Of a stretch of DNA of 64,000 bases, positions 32,596-42,121 are shown piece by piece. Origin of the DNA: Rhodopirellula baltica SH 1 (GTDB taxonomy: Bacteria > Planctomycetota > Planctomycetia > Pirellulales > Pirellulaceae); NCBI RefSeq assembly GCF_000196115.1, contig NC_005027.1, positions 1,054,001 to 1,118,000 of the forward strand. The letters are read 5' to 3'. The translations under genes and the position numbers were made by a program. The notes beneath the pieces were generated by a model, which saw only the letters and a list, made by a program, of their open reading frames with translations, ran no database searches and had not been told where the DNA came from. Position 1 is the stretch's first letter. The number at the start of each line of letters is the position of its first letter.

Positions 32596-34749
32596 TTGGT
32601 TGACGAGGCATCCTCCGGCGGCGATTTCCGACCTTTCGCAGTTCAGTGCGTCAGTTGCCAGTCTCGATTGAAGGTCAGCAATCCGAGCTTGATTGGTACG
32701 ATTGTGAATTGCCCCAAGTGCAATTCCTTTGTGCAAGTCGATCCACCGCAGCACGCACCCACAGAGGCCCATCCCAGTCCGCCTTCACCTCCACGCGTGA
32801 CGCTGGGGGATGAATCGATCGGCAGCGAGGCGATGACGGAAGCAGGGATGTCGGTCGACGATTTCCCGACCGATTCATCTGAGGCCGCTGGTGATTCCGG
32901 CCCGCTGGTCGCTCCTCCGTTGGCGGGTGAAGCATCGTTTGCGTCCGACGAAAGTGGAGTGCGCGAGACGACAGGTGTTTCGGAATCTGGTTCGTCGGAA
33001 TCGGCGGTCGGAGTTGATCCGAGCGAGTTGTATCAAGCCCGTCGAAGCGGGATATCGAAATCAGTCGCGTTGTGGATCGTCGGCTCACTGCTCAGCGTTA
33101 CGCTCATGGCAGGTCTGTTCGTTTGGTTTCGCCAAACTGATCAAACCGCGGGTTCGCCCGCGGCGGGACGCGGTATCGACCCGGACGCGTCCGATGAACC
33201 CATCGAAAGCGCACCCGAGAATGGTTTGGCTGGTTCCAATGCGGATGCCGATTCAAATGAAGGCGATCCGGCGCCTGATTCCAACGTCGATAACAGTGAT
33301 TCAAATGCAACGGTGGCAGACGGCCCAGACGCGGTAGAAACCTCGGCAGACACCTCAAGCGGCAATTCAAGCTCCGACGGGATGATGGACGCTGGTATTC
33401 CGGGGGCGGACGGTCCGGACGAGTCGGGAGTGCCAAACGACTTGATGCCTCGAAGTCCACTGGATGGTCCCGCTGCTGTTCTTGGACGCGATCAACCAAA
33501 CGCCGGCCCCGTAGCGAAGCCACCAGCAACGGAATCCGCACCGGATCCGGTGATGGAGTTGCCGCCCGAATTCGCTCAGTTCCAGATGTTGTTGGAGATG
33601 CCTGGACAGGCTCCCGATGCTCCGCCAATGTCAGAAGCTCCGGTGTTGGAAGACGTTGTTTTAGACATCGCGGCGGAAGAGTTTGTCGATCCGATGTTGA
33701 TCGCGACACCGCCCGAGGAAGTCAACATCGAGACGGCGCTGAAGATGCGTTTGGCGGTCAGTACCAAAGGCTACCCGTTGTCGGATCTGATTTTGTTTCT
33801 CGGTGAGGCGACGTTGATTCCGATTCAATTGGATTGGGTATCGATGGATTTGGCGGACGTGGATTTGCGGCAGCCAGTCGCGACGGATTCCAAAGGAATG
33901 ACCACGATCGGCCAATTGCTCGGCAATGCCGCTCGGTCGGCGGGTTTGCAAATCGAAACTGAAGAGGATCGGTTGACGTTGACCCTGCCGATCGAAATGC
34001 TTCAGGCAAAGACGAAGCAGCTGATCGATCTCGAAGACTTTGGGAATGAACGCGGTTCCGCTCAAACGCTTCTGGATCAATTGAACGCGGTGGTGGAACT
34101 GGAACCCAGAGACGCATTGCATCTGCGTTGTTTGACGACCGAATCTTTGCGGCGGTTGCGGCAACATGAGCCCCTGCTCAGTGACGATGTGATGTCGCGA
34201 TGGTCGGCTGCTTATGTGCACCAACCCACTGAAAAGCTTGTCGACGATGGGCTACCCCCGGCATGGCGAGTTCTCAGTGAGGGCAAGACAGGGACACAAC
34301 TCGACACCGCAATCGCGATGGCTGGATTGTTGCGACGAACGTCTAGAATCAACGACGCGACTTGCGTGATCAATTGGAACGATGCACAACGCCGTCGTTT
34401 GTCGCCTGGGCAGTTGGTCATGGCTTACGCGGGCGAAGCTGGAAACGAAGTCACGGCGGGCGAGATGTTGGAGCGAGTGCTGGACCCGATGGGTTTGCAG
34501 GTACGGGAAGTTGATTCGTCACATTGGTGGGTTGGAACATCGGCGACCTATGACCGTTTGCCGGTCGTTGTCCGAAGCGAGCCCTTGGGGCCACGCCGTG
34601 ATGATGTTCTGCACCGAATTCGCGAATCGGCTCGGTTGGTGGGCGCCAGTTTGGCGATTGAGCATGATCCCGTTTCAGATGGCTTCTTGGCCGTCATGCC
34701 AAGGTTTCTCTATCGTCAATTGCCAAAGATCATCGGTCCCGAACTCTGA
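32596..34749 (+). CDS. Zinc-ribbon membrane protein with STN-like C-terminal region
   Basis: A 717-aa protein with no family name I can give. It starts on TTG directly after the upstream stop (3 bp). Residues ~18-45 hold a zinc ribbon with CVSC and CPKC (VQCVSCQSRLKV ... IVNCPKCNSF). An acidic disordered stretch is followed by one transmembrane helix (VALWIVGSLLSVTLMAGLFV, ~156-175) and a long Asp/Ser/Pro-rich linker. From ~375 the folded part begins: ALKMRLAVSTKGYPLSDLIL with FLGEATLIPIQLDW and LRQPVATDSKGMTTIGQLLG, the pattern of secretin/TonB short (STN) domains, repeated near the C-terminus (AGEMLERVLDPMGLQVREV). It probably acts in the envelope with the two HtrA-like proteins encoded ahead of it in the operon. 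Confidence 0.7.
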   Translation: MVDEASSGGDFRPFAVQCVSCQSRLKVSNPSLIGTIVNCPKCNSFVQVDPPQHAPTEAHPSPPSPPRVTLGDESIGSEAMTEAGMSVDDFPTDSSEAAGDSGPLVAPPLAGEASFASDESGVRETTGVSESGSSESAVGVDPSELYQARRSGISKSVALWIVGSLLSVTLMAGLFVWFRQTDQTAGSPAAGRGIDPDASDEPIESAPENGLAGSNADADSNEGDPAPDSNVDNSDSNATVADGPDAVETSADTSSGNSSSDGMMDAGIPGADGPDESGVPNDLMPRSPLDGPAAVLGRDQPNAGPVAKPPATESAPDPVMELPPEFAQFQMLLEMPGQAPDAPPMSEAPVLEDVVLDIAAEEFVDPMLIATPPEEVNIETALKMRLAVSTKGYPLSDLILFLGEATLIPIQLDWVSMDLADVDLRQPVATDSKGMTTIGQLLGNAARSAGLQIETEEDRLTLTLPIEMLQAKTKQLIDLEDFGNERGSAQTLLDQLNAVVELEPRDALHLRCLTTESLRRLRQHEPLLSDDVMSRWSAAYVHQPTEKLVDDGLPPAWRVLSEGKTGTQLDTAIAMAGLLRRTSRINDATCVINWNDAQRRRLSPGQLVMAYAGEAGNEVTAGEMLERVLDPMGLQVREVDSSHWWVGTSATYDRLPVVVRSEPLGPRRDDVLHRIRESARLVGASLAIEHDPVSDGFLAVMPRFLYRQLPKIIGPEL

Positions 34750-34864
34750 TTCGGCGATTGATCGATTGTCCGTATCAGGATGACAAGAACGATTCGCTCG
34801 GCAGCGTTGGTTGCTGCGGGCTGCCAAGCGTTCCGGGAAATGAAACCGGGAAGATAAGAAAGGG

Positions 34865-34882
34865 GCGGTTGTTGACAACCGC
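34865..34882. repeat. Short inverted repeat in the 34750-35021 intergenic region
   Basis: gcggttgt and acaaccgc lie 2 nt apart, so the hairpin would open to a 6-bp stem. It may be a weak terminator of the HtrA operon. The remaining ~270 bp show no gene. Confidence 0.35.
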
Positions 34883-35021
34883 GCCATTCATTTCGTTTGA
34901 ATTTTCAGAAACCAACCGTGGCAGAAGGTTGGTGATCGTTCGCCAAAGATTGGGTTTGGCGGTTTAGGTAAGACGCGTCGAGCGTAAGGATCCGAGAATG
35001 GTTCTGCTCGACTCCGTCGAA

Positions 35022-35204
35022 TTACTTAGCAGCCAGAGTGCGAAGTTCTTCGAGTTCGACAGTCAAACGGTGACGCAAAGGGCTCTCGTCACGCAATTCA
35101 CGCTCGAGCAATTCTTCTGCTTGGTCGAAGGTTTCGTCCGTGCATTTCTTGGGTTCGGAGACAAGTTCACGAAACATGCGTTCGATGGTGGCTTCGGTTA
35201 ACAC
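35022..35204 (-). CDS. Small conserved planctomycete protein (60 aa)
   Basis: A 60-aa helical, charged protein: LTEATIERMFRELVSEPKKC, then TDETFDQAEELLERELRDES and PLRHRLTVELEELRTLAAK. A GTG at 35202-35204 is taken as start because the coding look begins there; the open frame extends to 35285 through unconvincing sequence. Two amphipathic helices are predicted, with no membrane segment. The function is unknown. It lies opposite and just ahead of the DUF3467 gene (230 bp between starts). Confidence 0.6.
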   Translation of the reverse strand: MLTEATIERMFRELVSEPKKCTDETFDQAEELLERELRDESPLRHRLTVELEELRTLAAK

Positions 35205-35434
35205 TGTGGGAGACCTGAAACGGGGATGCGGGGATGGGAAAGCGTCTGTCCATCTTAAGATGGCGCAGAGTGATCGCAAGTGCAAACAATCAGTCGACTT
35301 TCAACTTGGATCGGAATGTTCCTCAACCCCCGCCAATGAGGAGATCGATGCATCCAGTCCCGACGACAGATGATCTTTCTCGCGATAGAATAGCGTCGGT
35401 TGTCTCCTTTCGCTTCCTTGCAATTGCGGTCCCG

Positions 35435-36151
35435 ATGAATTCTGACACGCCTTCTGAGCCTCCATTTGACGGTCCACCCAACGACGATGATGGGGCCGCT
35501 GGAAAACCACCGGGCGGCGATCTACCTGGCGGCGGACAGTGGGGTGACGGAGTGCCAGAGGGCGGACAACCCGCCGATGGCCAACCCGGAACTCCGATGC
35601 CAGGCAACAATCCGGCCGCGGAGAATCCTGCGGTTCGAGCTCGGGTGCCGGATCATGTGGCTGGCGGTTGTTTCAGCACCGGCGCGATCGTGATGACGGG
35701 GCCGAGCGAGTTCATCGTCGATTTTTTACAGACGGTGGGACGACCGCACCGAGTCGCCGTTCGCGTTGTGATACCTCACGCCGTGATGCCTCAGTTCGTC
35801 GATGCACTGCAAAAGAATCTGGATTTGTACAAAGGTCGCTTTGGCGATCCAGTGATGCCAACTCCGACCCCCAATCCCAACGCGGAACAGCGTCGGCCAA
35901 CGCCGCAAGAAATCTATGACGACTTGAAATTGCCCGATGAAGTGCTCAGCGGAACGTATGCCAACGGAGTCATGATCGGTCACGGTGCGACGGAATTTGG
36001 CTTGGATTTTTTGACCAGCTTTTTCCCGCAGTCGGCCGTCAGTGCTCGAGTCTTTTTGGCGGCTGGGCAAGTCCCACGTTTGCTTGATTCACTGCGAGGT
36101 GCAACGAAGCAATTGGAAGACCGTCGCAAGGGCAACGAAGGCAACCAGTGA
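35435..36151 (+). CDS. Tandem DUF3467 protein with Gly/Pro-rich N-terminus
   Basis: A 238-aa protein. The first ~65 residues are disordered Gly/Pro/Asp-rich. Two DUF3467-like domains follow: VPDHVAGGCFSTGAIVMTGP with SEFIVDFLQTVGRPHRVAVR and ending in a FVDALQKNL helix, then LPDEVLSGTYANGVMIGHGA with TEFGLDFLTSFFPQSAVSAR and a LLDSLRGATKQL helix. Each has the Y/F-x-x-x-x-x-x-x-x-x-x-x-F-x-x-D-F core of the family. DUF3467 proteins are small and of unknown function, usually with one copy per chain, so a duplication is notable. ATG 35435 is chosen by where the disordered but coding-like region begins. It is transcribed alone. Confidence 0.7.
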   Translation: MNSDTPSEPPFDGPPNDDDGAAGKPPGGDLPGGGQWGDGVPEGGQPADGQPGTPMPGNNPAAENPAVRARVPDHVAGGCFSTGAIVMTGPSEFIVDFLQTVGRPHRVAVRVVIPHAVMPQFVDALQKNLDLYKGRFGDPVMPTPTPNPNAEQRRPTPQEIYDDLKLPDEVLSGTYANGVMIGHGATEFGLDFLTSFFPQSAVSARVFLAAGQVPRLLDSLRGATKQLEDRRKGNEGNQ

Positions 36152-36223
36152 CTGGGGTGCCATCATTGAAGGTCTCAGTGTCATACGTCACCGTTTGATG
36201 CTACCCATACGCTGCTACTCGTG

Positions 36224-36245
36224 CGTTGGGCTTCCAAGCCCGACG
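36224..36245. repeat. Hairpin between convergent genes
   Basis: cgttgggct and agcccgacg form a 9-bp stem (one G-T pair) with a 4-nt loop, between the ends of the DUF3467 and proline racemase-family genes. No T tract follows. The rest of 36152-36386 shows nothing. Confidence 0.4.
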
Positions 36246-36386
36246 GAGCGGTCAGCCATTCGGCGATAGCCCACGGTTCCCTTGGAAGAACTGAACGCGA
36301 TTGCATTCTGGCAGACTCAATCACCCGGCTGTGACTCGACAGGCTTGGAACCCCATCCTACGTTGACGGTGCTCACCGAGCCCAAT

Positions 36387-37322
36387 TCATTCACGCTCGA
36401 ACAGCAGCGTTGTTTCGGCGATAACTTCTGCTGATCCGGTGAGTTTTGGGATCACGGCGCCCGAGTCGTTGATCCGATAGGTTGCTTCGAAACAACTGCC
36501 GGTGATCGATTCTTGCCGAAACGTTTCGCCGGCTTTGAGTTTGCCAGCCGCGGCCAAACAAGCCACTTTGGCACTGGTGCCGGTACCGCACGGGGATCGG
36601 TCATAAGCGTTGCCGGGGCACAACACAAAGTTCTTTGCGTCGGCTTTCTTGGATGGGCCGACCAGTTCGACATGGTCGATTTCGTCGCCGTTTTCGCCGG
36701 TGATACCTTGTTCGATGAGAGCCGCTTTGATGCTGAGCGTCGTCGCCATCAACTGACTGACATTGCTCACTTCCAACTCCAGCCCATGGTCATCGACCAA
36801 GTAAAACCAGTTGCCTCCGTAGGCGATGTCGCCGATGACGAAGCTGTTTTCGAGACTAGGTGAAACGGGAACCTCGACGCGAACCGCAGATCGGTAACGT
36901 TCGCTCGCCACGTTTTCGAATGAGACCGTTTTGCCGTCCGAATGCAATTCGATTTCGATGATTCCCACGGGCGTTTCCAGGCGATGAATCCCCGGCGGCA
37001 AGACTCCCTGCCAAGCGAGTGTCGCGATGACACCGATCGTCGCGTGCCCGCACATTTGCAACACGCCCACATTGTTGAAGAAAACGACCCCGGCGAAACA
37101 GCTGGGATCAACCGGTGTGCACATCCATGCCCCCACGATGATGTCGTTGCCCCGAGGCTCGTTGACGATCGGAGCACCCAAGGCCTGGAAATTTTCGCGG
37201 AGGTACAGGCGGCGTTCTGCCATCGTCTGCCCTATCAGCGTTTCTTCCATTCCGATCACCATGCGCGTCGGTTCCCCGCCGGTGTGAGAATCCAACACCC
37301 GTACGCGTGCAGGCAGCATCAT
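36387..37322 (-). CDS. Proline racemase family protein, likely 4-hydroxyproline epimerase
   Basis: A 311-aa cofactor-independent racemase/epimerase. Both catalytic Cys are present: Cys91 in LQMCGHATIG and Cys245 in DRSPCGTGTSAK. The N-terminal motif VLDSHTGGEPTRMV is typical. Members interconvert L- and D-proline or, more often in bacteria, trans-4-hydroxy-L-proline and cis-4-hydroxy-D-proline, the first step in using hydroxyproline from collagen-like material. The presence of both Cys excludes the dehydratase branch, which has Thr at the second position. No hydroxyproline dehydrogenase genes are adjacent, so the substrate is uncertain; a large peptidase gene lies divergently upstream. Two adjacent ATG codons could be used. 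Confidence 0.88.
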   Translation of the reverse strand: MMLPARVRVLDSHTGGEPTRMVIGMEETLIGQTMAERRLYLRENFQALGAPIVNEPRGNDIIVGAWMCTPVDPSCFAGVVFFNNVGVLQMCGHATIGVIATLAWQGVLPPGIHRLETPVGIIEIELHSDGKTVSFENVASERYRSAVRVEVPVSPSLENSFVIGDIAYGGNWFYLVDDHGLELEVSNVSQLMATTLSIKAALIEQGITGENGDEIDHVELVGPSKKADAKNFVLCPGNAYDRSPCGTGTSAKVACLAAAGKLKAGETFRQESITGSCFEATYRINDSGAVIPKLTGSAEVIAETTLLFERE

Positions 37323-37531
37323 CGTTCCCGAATCAATGAGGGTAGGAGCAAGATTTCGCCATTGTCGGGCGAATCATTCAAAGCGACGCATCGCCGCGTT
37401 CTGCTTGACTAAAGTGGACGCAAACCCGCGAAATCAATGGACTTAAAAGGCTCGTTCGAAGTGGGGGCCGAAGAGAGCCCGATTTGCGGGGACGCAGCCC
37501 ACTGACTCACGGTTCCACAGAACATATAGAC

Positions 37532-40500
37532 ATGAAATTGCCGTTTCACAATTGGATGCCTGGAATTTTTGCCGGACGATTGTCCGCGAGCGTCTCATTT
37601 CAACTCGCGGCATTGCTGCTCGGATTGGCTTCCATTGCGGTCGCTGCTCCCGCAATCGCCCAAGAATCTTCGTCGCCGCGACCTCGCGTTCTTCAGCAAA
37701 CGCTGACGCCCAATTGGACCAGTGACGATTCATTCTGGTTTCGACGTCAGAACGCGGATGGGTCGTTCACTGGGATTCGAGTGGATGCCAAAACCGGCGA
37801 GATGACGGAAGTTGATTCGGCCAACAAAGACATCACGCGAGACGCTGTGCTTCGCGGCGGTCGGGCACCACGGTCAGGTCGATCATCCGAAGCCCACACC
37901 GAAATCACTTTCGTCAACAAAACCGATCAAGCGTTGCAATTGTTTTGGGTGGACAGCAGCGGAAAACGAGTCAAGTACGAGGTGATTCCAGCGGGAGAGA
38001 CGTTTGTCCGAACGACATTTGCCGGGCACGTTTGGGAACTTGTTGGAGACAATGAAACGAAATTCGGATACTTCGTTGCTGACATCGAACCGGCACGGGT
38101 TGAAGTCTCAGCACCCGCCCGTGTGACGCAAGTCGAACCAGAACGCCGTGGCCGTCGCCGTCGTGATTTTCGACGTGGCGATGATTGGTCCGCGGGAGTG
38201 CCCGCCCCTGACAACGACAAAGTGCTGGCCCGACTGTCCGATGGTCGCCTGCAATTGAAACATGCAGAAGTTGATGACGATGCGGCGGAATGGAAGACGT
38301 TGATCGAGGAGTCGCGGCTGGCAGAATCGTTTGGTGACCACGCCGAAGAATCCGCTCAGCCGATGAAGTTGGAGTCACCGCAGTGGTCGCCCGATGGAAC
38401 CGTGTTGCTGACGCGAGCGGTCATTCCTTACGAGACTCAACCGGTGCACCTGGTCGAATCTTCGCCCAAAGCGGCCGGACGAGCGGTCCTGAAATCGCGA
38501 CCGTATTTGTTGCCCGGTGATCCGGTCGACGAGACTCGTCTGCTCGCGTTTCATGCGGAAACGGGCGAACCAATCGAACTAGAATTGCCGTGGATGTCTC
38601 AGCGTTTTTGGGATCTGCGTTTTGCCGGACCACATCGGATCTTGGTGGCGGTCACTGAACGCGGCCACCAACGCTTTCGATTGTTCGATGTCGATTTGTT
38701 GACGGGCAAAGTCACTACTGTCATCGATGAACAATCAGAAACCTTCATTTGGACAACCCACAAGACGGACCTGCCCCGATGGACATTCCTGGAAGACAGC
38801 AATGAAGTCATTTGGGTCAGCGAGAAAGACGGCTTTCAACATCTTTACTTGGTTGATTTGTCCGGCAACAGCGAGATCCGCCCGATCACTAGCGGTGAAT
38901 TCGTGGTGCGTGGGATTGAAAACATCGACGAAGAAAACCGCCTGATCGACTTGGTGGTCAGCGGTGTGCATGAAGGACAAGATCCTTACTTGAAGCATTA
39001 TGCCCGCGTGGACTTTCGTGGCGAGAATTTCACGTTGCTGACTGACGCCAACGGAACACACACCGCTACTTTCTCACCAGACCGAAGTAGCTTGGTCGTC
39101 ACTCATTCGCGAGTTGACTCGTTGCCGGTTCACGAGCTTCGATCCGCCGATGGCAAACTGATTCAAACGCTCGCAAAGGCGACTGTCACACCAGACGACG
39201 CCAAGCTGAATTTGCCGCAGGTGTTTTCCGCCAAAGGCCGTGACGGAGAAACGGACATCTGGGGATTGGCGTGTTTTCCTGAAGACTACGACGCGAGTTC
39301 CGACAAAAAGTATCCGGTTGTTGAATACATTTACGCCGGGCCTCACGATTCGCATGTGCCCAAGTCGTTCCGTTCCGCGCCGTGGCATCGTGACTACTTG
39401 GACGCAGGATTCGTCGTCGTCCAGATCGATGGCATGGGGACGGCCAACCGGTCCAAGGCTTTTCACGATGTGTGCTGGCACAACCTGAATGACGCAGGCT
39501 TTCCTGATCGCATCGCGTGGATGAAGGCTTTCGCGAAAGAACATCCGGCGATGGATTTGGAACGAGTCGGTATCTTCGGGACTTCGGCCGGGGGCCAGAA
39601 CACGGGTTCCGCGTTGTTGTTCCACGGTGATTTCTACGACGCCGGAGTGGCTGCCTGTGGTTGTCATGACAACCGAATGGACAAGGCCTCTTGGAACGAA
39701 CAATGGATGGGGTATCCCGTCGGCGAGCACTATTCCGAATGCAGCAACATCGACAACGCGGCCAACTTGGTTGGCGATCTGTTTTTGATCGTTGGCGAAC
39801 TTGATACGAACGTGCCCCCGGAATCCACGCTGCGTTTCGCCGATGCGTTGATTAAAGCCGGCAAGGACTTTGACATGCTGGTCATGCCAGGTGTCGGTCA
39901 CAGCGACGGTGGAGCGTACGGCAAACGACGCACGCTGGAATTCTTCATCGAGAAATTGAACCCCGGAAACTCAGCAGAGAAGTCCACTTCCGAGTCGACA
40001 CCCGAGATCGCGACGCCGCTGATTCAAACCGAAAAGCTGCAACCGCAAACGGCGTGGATGGACATCCAGAATCACTACCAAACTGACCTTGAGACTTTAA
40101 AACGTCGTTTGCCGGTTCGAGTTTCGGAAGAACGACTTTCGCAAACCTCCGCGTTTTTGAAAGCTTGGGAAAGCAAATTGCAGACGGCCTTGGACGCAGA
40201 AGGCGACGAGGCGTTAAGCGAATCAGATACCGAGGTCGCTCGTGAAATTCAGTCGGCAATCAATGATGAAAAGAACGTGCTGAAAACAGATCTCGACTCG
40301 TCCGAGAAACTGCGTCAGTTGGCTCCGTTTGTTGATCAGTTGATTTCGCTAACGGATCTCTCCAATCGTGTGAAACCATTGGATGGGCAGGCCATGGCGG
40401 CAGACGTTCAGACGCTTAATGAATCACTTCCCGCTTCTATGGAAGGCAGTGATTCGGGCGAAAACACGGAGCCAAATTCTGTTTCCGTCAGCCAACCTGT

Positions 40501-42037
40501 CTTGGACGCCGCGGCCGACTTGGTGGATGCCTATGAGTCTTGGCAGACGTTCTACGAAGGCTATCACCCGGACTTCAATTGGTGGGTGCTGGATCTCGCC
40601 AAAGATACCGGTGACAAACTTCGAGCCTGGAAGGCGACTTTGAAAGTCGACGAAGAGTTGACGAAAAAACAATCGGAGCAAGTGGCCAGCGACTCGTCCG
40701 CTCTACCGGCGCCTGCGGAGACGTTTGTGTTCGGCGAAGCGTATCCACCGATTCAAACGTGGTCACAGCGAGAAGCGACCTGGATGCCAACCATCGTTCG
40801 TCGTTTCACGCGTCGTGGACGAGATCGTGAAAAGAAGGCCGCCCAGTTGCCACGTTGGAAGGAAGAGCTTGCCGCACTGGAGCTGGATGGCAAACCGTTC
40901 GAGAAATGGTCGCTGGATGATCAAGTCGATTGGCACTTGTTGACCGCTGAGGTCGATACCCAAATCGAACGCAAGCGGATTGAAGACTCGGGTGAAAAAC
41001 TTCCTCCGGCAACATCGTCAGTCGAGAAGGACTTGTCTGGAACACCAGTTGGCCGCGAACGAATCGAGTTGGAATTGCGTCGCCAGTTCATCGATCATTC
41101 GCCGGAGGAATTGATCGAGTTGGCTGAACGGGAGTACGCGATTGTGCGATCCGAAATGGTTCGCGTGGCTCAAGACATGGGGTTGGGCGACGACTGGAAA
41201 GCCGCGGTTGAACGGATGAAGAATCATCACGTCGCACCGGGACAACAACCTGTTTTGATCGGTGAAATGGCTGATCAATCCGTCGACTGGTTGCGAAAAC
41301 GGGATTGGATCACGGTCCCGCCGTTCGCCGATTATTGCTGGCGGATGATCATGATGACTCCCGAACGACAAAAGGTGAATCCGTTCTTCACCGGCGGCGA
41401 AGTGATCAGCGTTTCGTTCCCGACGTCGGAGATGTCCCCCAGTGACAAACGGCAAAGCCTGCGAGGCAATAACATCGGTTACGCTCGCGCGACGGTGCAT
41501 CACGAATTGATTCCCGGGCACCACCTGCAGATGTTCAGCAATGAGCGGTACCAACCTCACCGTCGGACGATGAGCACGCCGTTTTGGTTGGAAGGGCTGG
41601 CCGTCTATTGGGAACTGAAACTGTACGATGACGGGTTCGCCCGCACTCCCGAAGAACGCATGGGGATGCTGGTTTGGCGAGCCCACCGGTGTGCTCGGAT
41701 CATCTTCTCGTTGAACTTTCACCTGGGACGTTTCTCGCCGGACCAGTGCGTTGATTTCTTGGTCGACAACGTTGGATTCGAACGACGCAACGCGACGGCG
41801 GAAGTTCGGCGAAGCATCGGACCGAGCTACCCACCGCTGTACCAAGCCGCGTACATGTTGGGGGCTCTGCAGATTCGCCAGTTGCACCGCGAGATGGTTT
41901 TGTCGGGTGAGATGACCGAACGTGAATTCCATGATGCGATCATGGAAGCCGGGATGTTGCCCATCGCGATGCTGCGTGAGGTTCTCAAACAAGAACCGCT
42001 CCAGCGAGATGAACCCCCGCGTTGGAAATTCAACTGA
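37532..42037 (+). CDS. Fusion of S9 prolyl-oligopeptidase (DPP-IV type) and DUF885 peptidase-like domain
   Basis: A 1501-aa secreted protein (signal FQLAALLLGLASIAVAAPAI, cleavage after AQ). Residues ~40-560 are a DPP-IV-type beta-propeller plus an insert with an Arg-rich segment. The S9 alpha/beta-hydrolase domain follows with the triad Ser ~685 (IFGTSAGGQN), Asp ~757 (VGELDTNVPPE) and His ~789 (GVGHSDGGAYG). A ~250-residue helical region leads into a DUF885 domain with the zinc-protease-like HHELIPGHHLQMFSN (~1322-1336), WLEGLAVYWE and a C-terminal helical core ending LPIAMLREVL. DUF885 proteins are usually separate. S9 cleaves short peptides after Pro or other residues; the DUF885 activity is inferred. 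A likely envelope or periplasmic peptide-degrading enzyme. Confidence 0.88.
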   Translation: MKLPFHNWMPGIFAGRLSASVSFQLAALLLGLASIAVAAPAIAQESSSPRPRVLQQTLTPNWTSDDSFWFRRQNADGSFTGIRVDAKTGEMTEVDSANKDITRDAVLRGGRAPRSGRSSEAHTEITFVNKTDQALQLFWVDSSGKRVKYEVIPAGETFVRTTFAGHVWELVGDNETKFGYFVADIEPARVEVSAPARVTQVEPERRGRRRRDFRRGDDWSAGVPAPDNDKVLARLSDGRLQLKHAEVDDDAAEWKTLIEESRLAESFGDHAEESAQPMKLESPQWSPDGTVLLTRAVIPYETQPVHLVESSPKAAGRAVLKSRPYLLPGDPVDETRLLAFHAETGEPIELELPWMSQRFWDLRFAGPHRILVAVTERGHQRFRLFDVDLLTGKVTTVIDEQSETFIWTTHKTDLPRWTFLEDSNEVIWVSEKDGFQHLYLVDLSGNSEIRPITSGEFVVRGIENIDEENRLIDLVVSGVHEGQDPYLKHYARVDFRGENFTLLTDANGTHTATFSPDRSSLVVTHSRVDSLPVHELRSADGKLIQTLAKATVTPDDAKLNLPQVFSAKGRDGETDIWGLACFPEDYDASSDKKYPVVEYIYAGPHDSHVPKSFRSAPWHRDYLDAGFVVVQIDGMGTANRSKAFHDVCWHNLNDAGFPDRIAWMKAFAKEHPAMDLERVGIFGTSAGGQNTGSALLFHGDFYDAGVAACGCHDNRMDKASWNEQWMGYPVGEHYSECSNIDNAANLVGDLFLIVGELDTNVPPESTLRFADALIKAGKDFDMLVMPGVGHSDGGAYGKRRTLEFFIEKLNPGNSAEKSTSESTPEIATPLIQTEKLQPQTAWMDIQNHYQTDLETLKRRLPVRVSEERLSQTSAFLKAWESKLQTALDAEGDEALSESDTEVAREIQSAINDEKNVLKTDLDSSEKLRQLAPFVDQLISLTDLSNRVKPLDGQAMAADVQTLNESLPASMEGSDSGENTEPNSVSVSQPVLDAAADLVDAYESWQTFYEGYHPDFNWWVLDLAKDTGDKLRAWKATLKVDEELTKKQSEQVASDSSALPAPAETFVFGEAYPPIQTWSQREATWMPTIVRRFTRRGRDREKKAAQLPRWKEELAALELDGKPFEKWSLDDQVDWHLLTAEVDTQIERKRIEDSGEKLPPATSSVEKDLSGTPVGRERIELELRRQFIDHSPEELIELAEREYAIVRSEMVRVAQDMGLGDDWKAAVERMKNHHVAPGQQPVLIGEMADQSVDWLRKRDWITVPPFADYCWRMIMMTPERQKVNPFFTGGEVISVSFPTSEMSPSDKRQSLRGNNIGYARATVHHELIPGHHLQMFSNERYQPHRRTMSTPFWLEGLAVYWELKLYDDGFARTPEERMGMLVWRAHRCARIIFSLNFHLGRFSPDQCVDFLVDNVGFERRNATAEVRRSIGPSYPPLYQAAYMLGALQIRQLHREMVLSGEMTEREFHDAIMEAGMLPIAMLREVLKQEPLQRDEPPRWKFN

Positions 42038-42049
42038 CCACGCCCCCGT

Positions 42050-42073
42050 ACGATGGTCTTACAAGACCGTCGT
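42050..42073 (+). terminator. Possible terminator after the S9-DUF885 gene
   Basis: acgatggtctt and aagaccgtcgt form an 11-bp stem with one G-T pair around a very short loop, 13 bp after the stop at 42037, followed by gctttct. A second partial copy of gtacgatg...caagaccgtcg lies just after it. It lies between convergent genes. Confidence 0.5.
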
Positions 42074-42121
42074 GCTTTCTACCACTGTACGATGAACTGC
42101 CAAGACCGTCGCGTCAGCCTC

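Noticed and set aside
36152-36386. Possible tRNA-like folding in a hairpin-containing intergenic region
   Set aside because: Only a simple stem-loop is present; no cloverleaf, anticodon arm or CCA end can be drawn.
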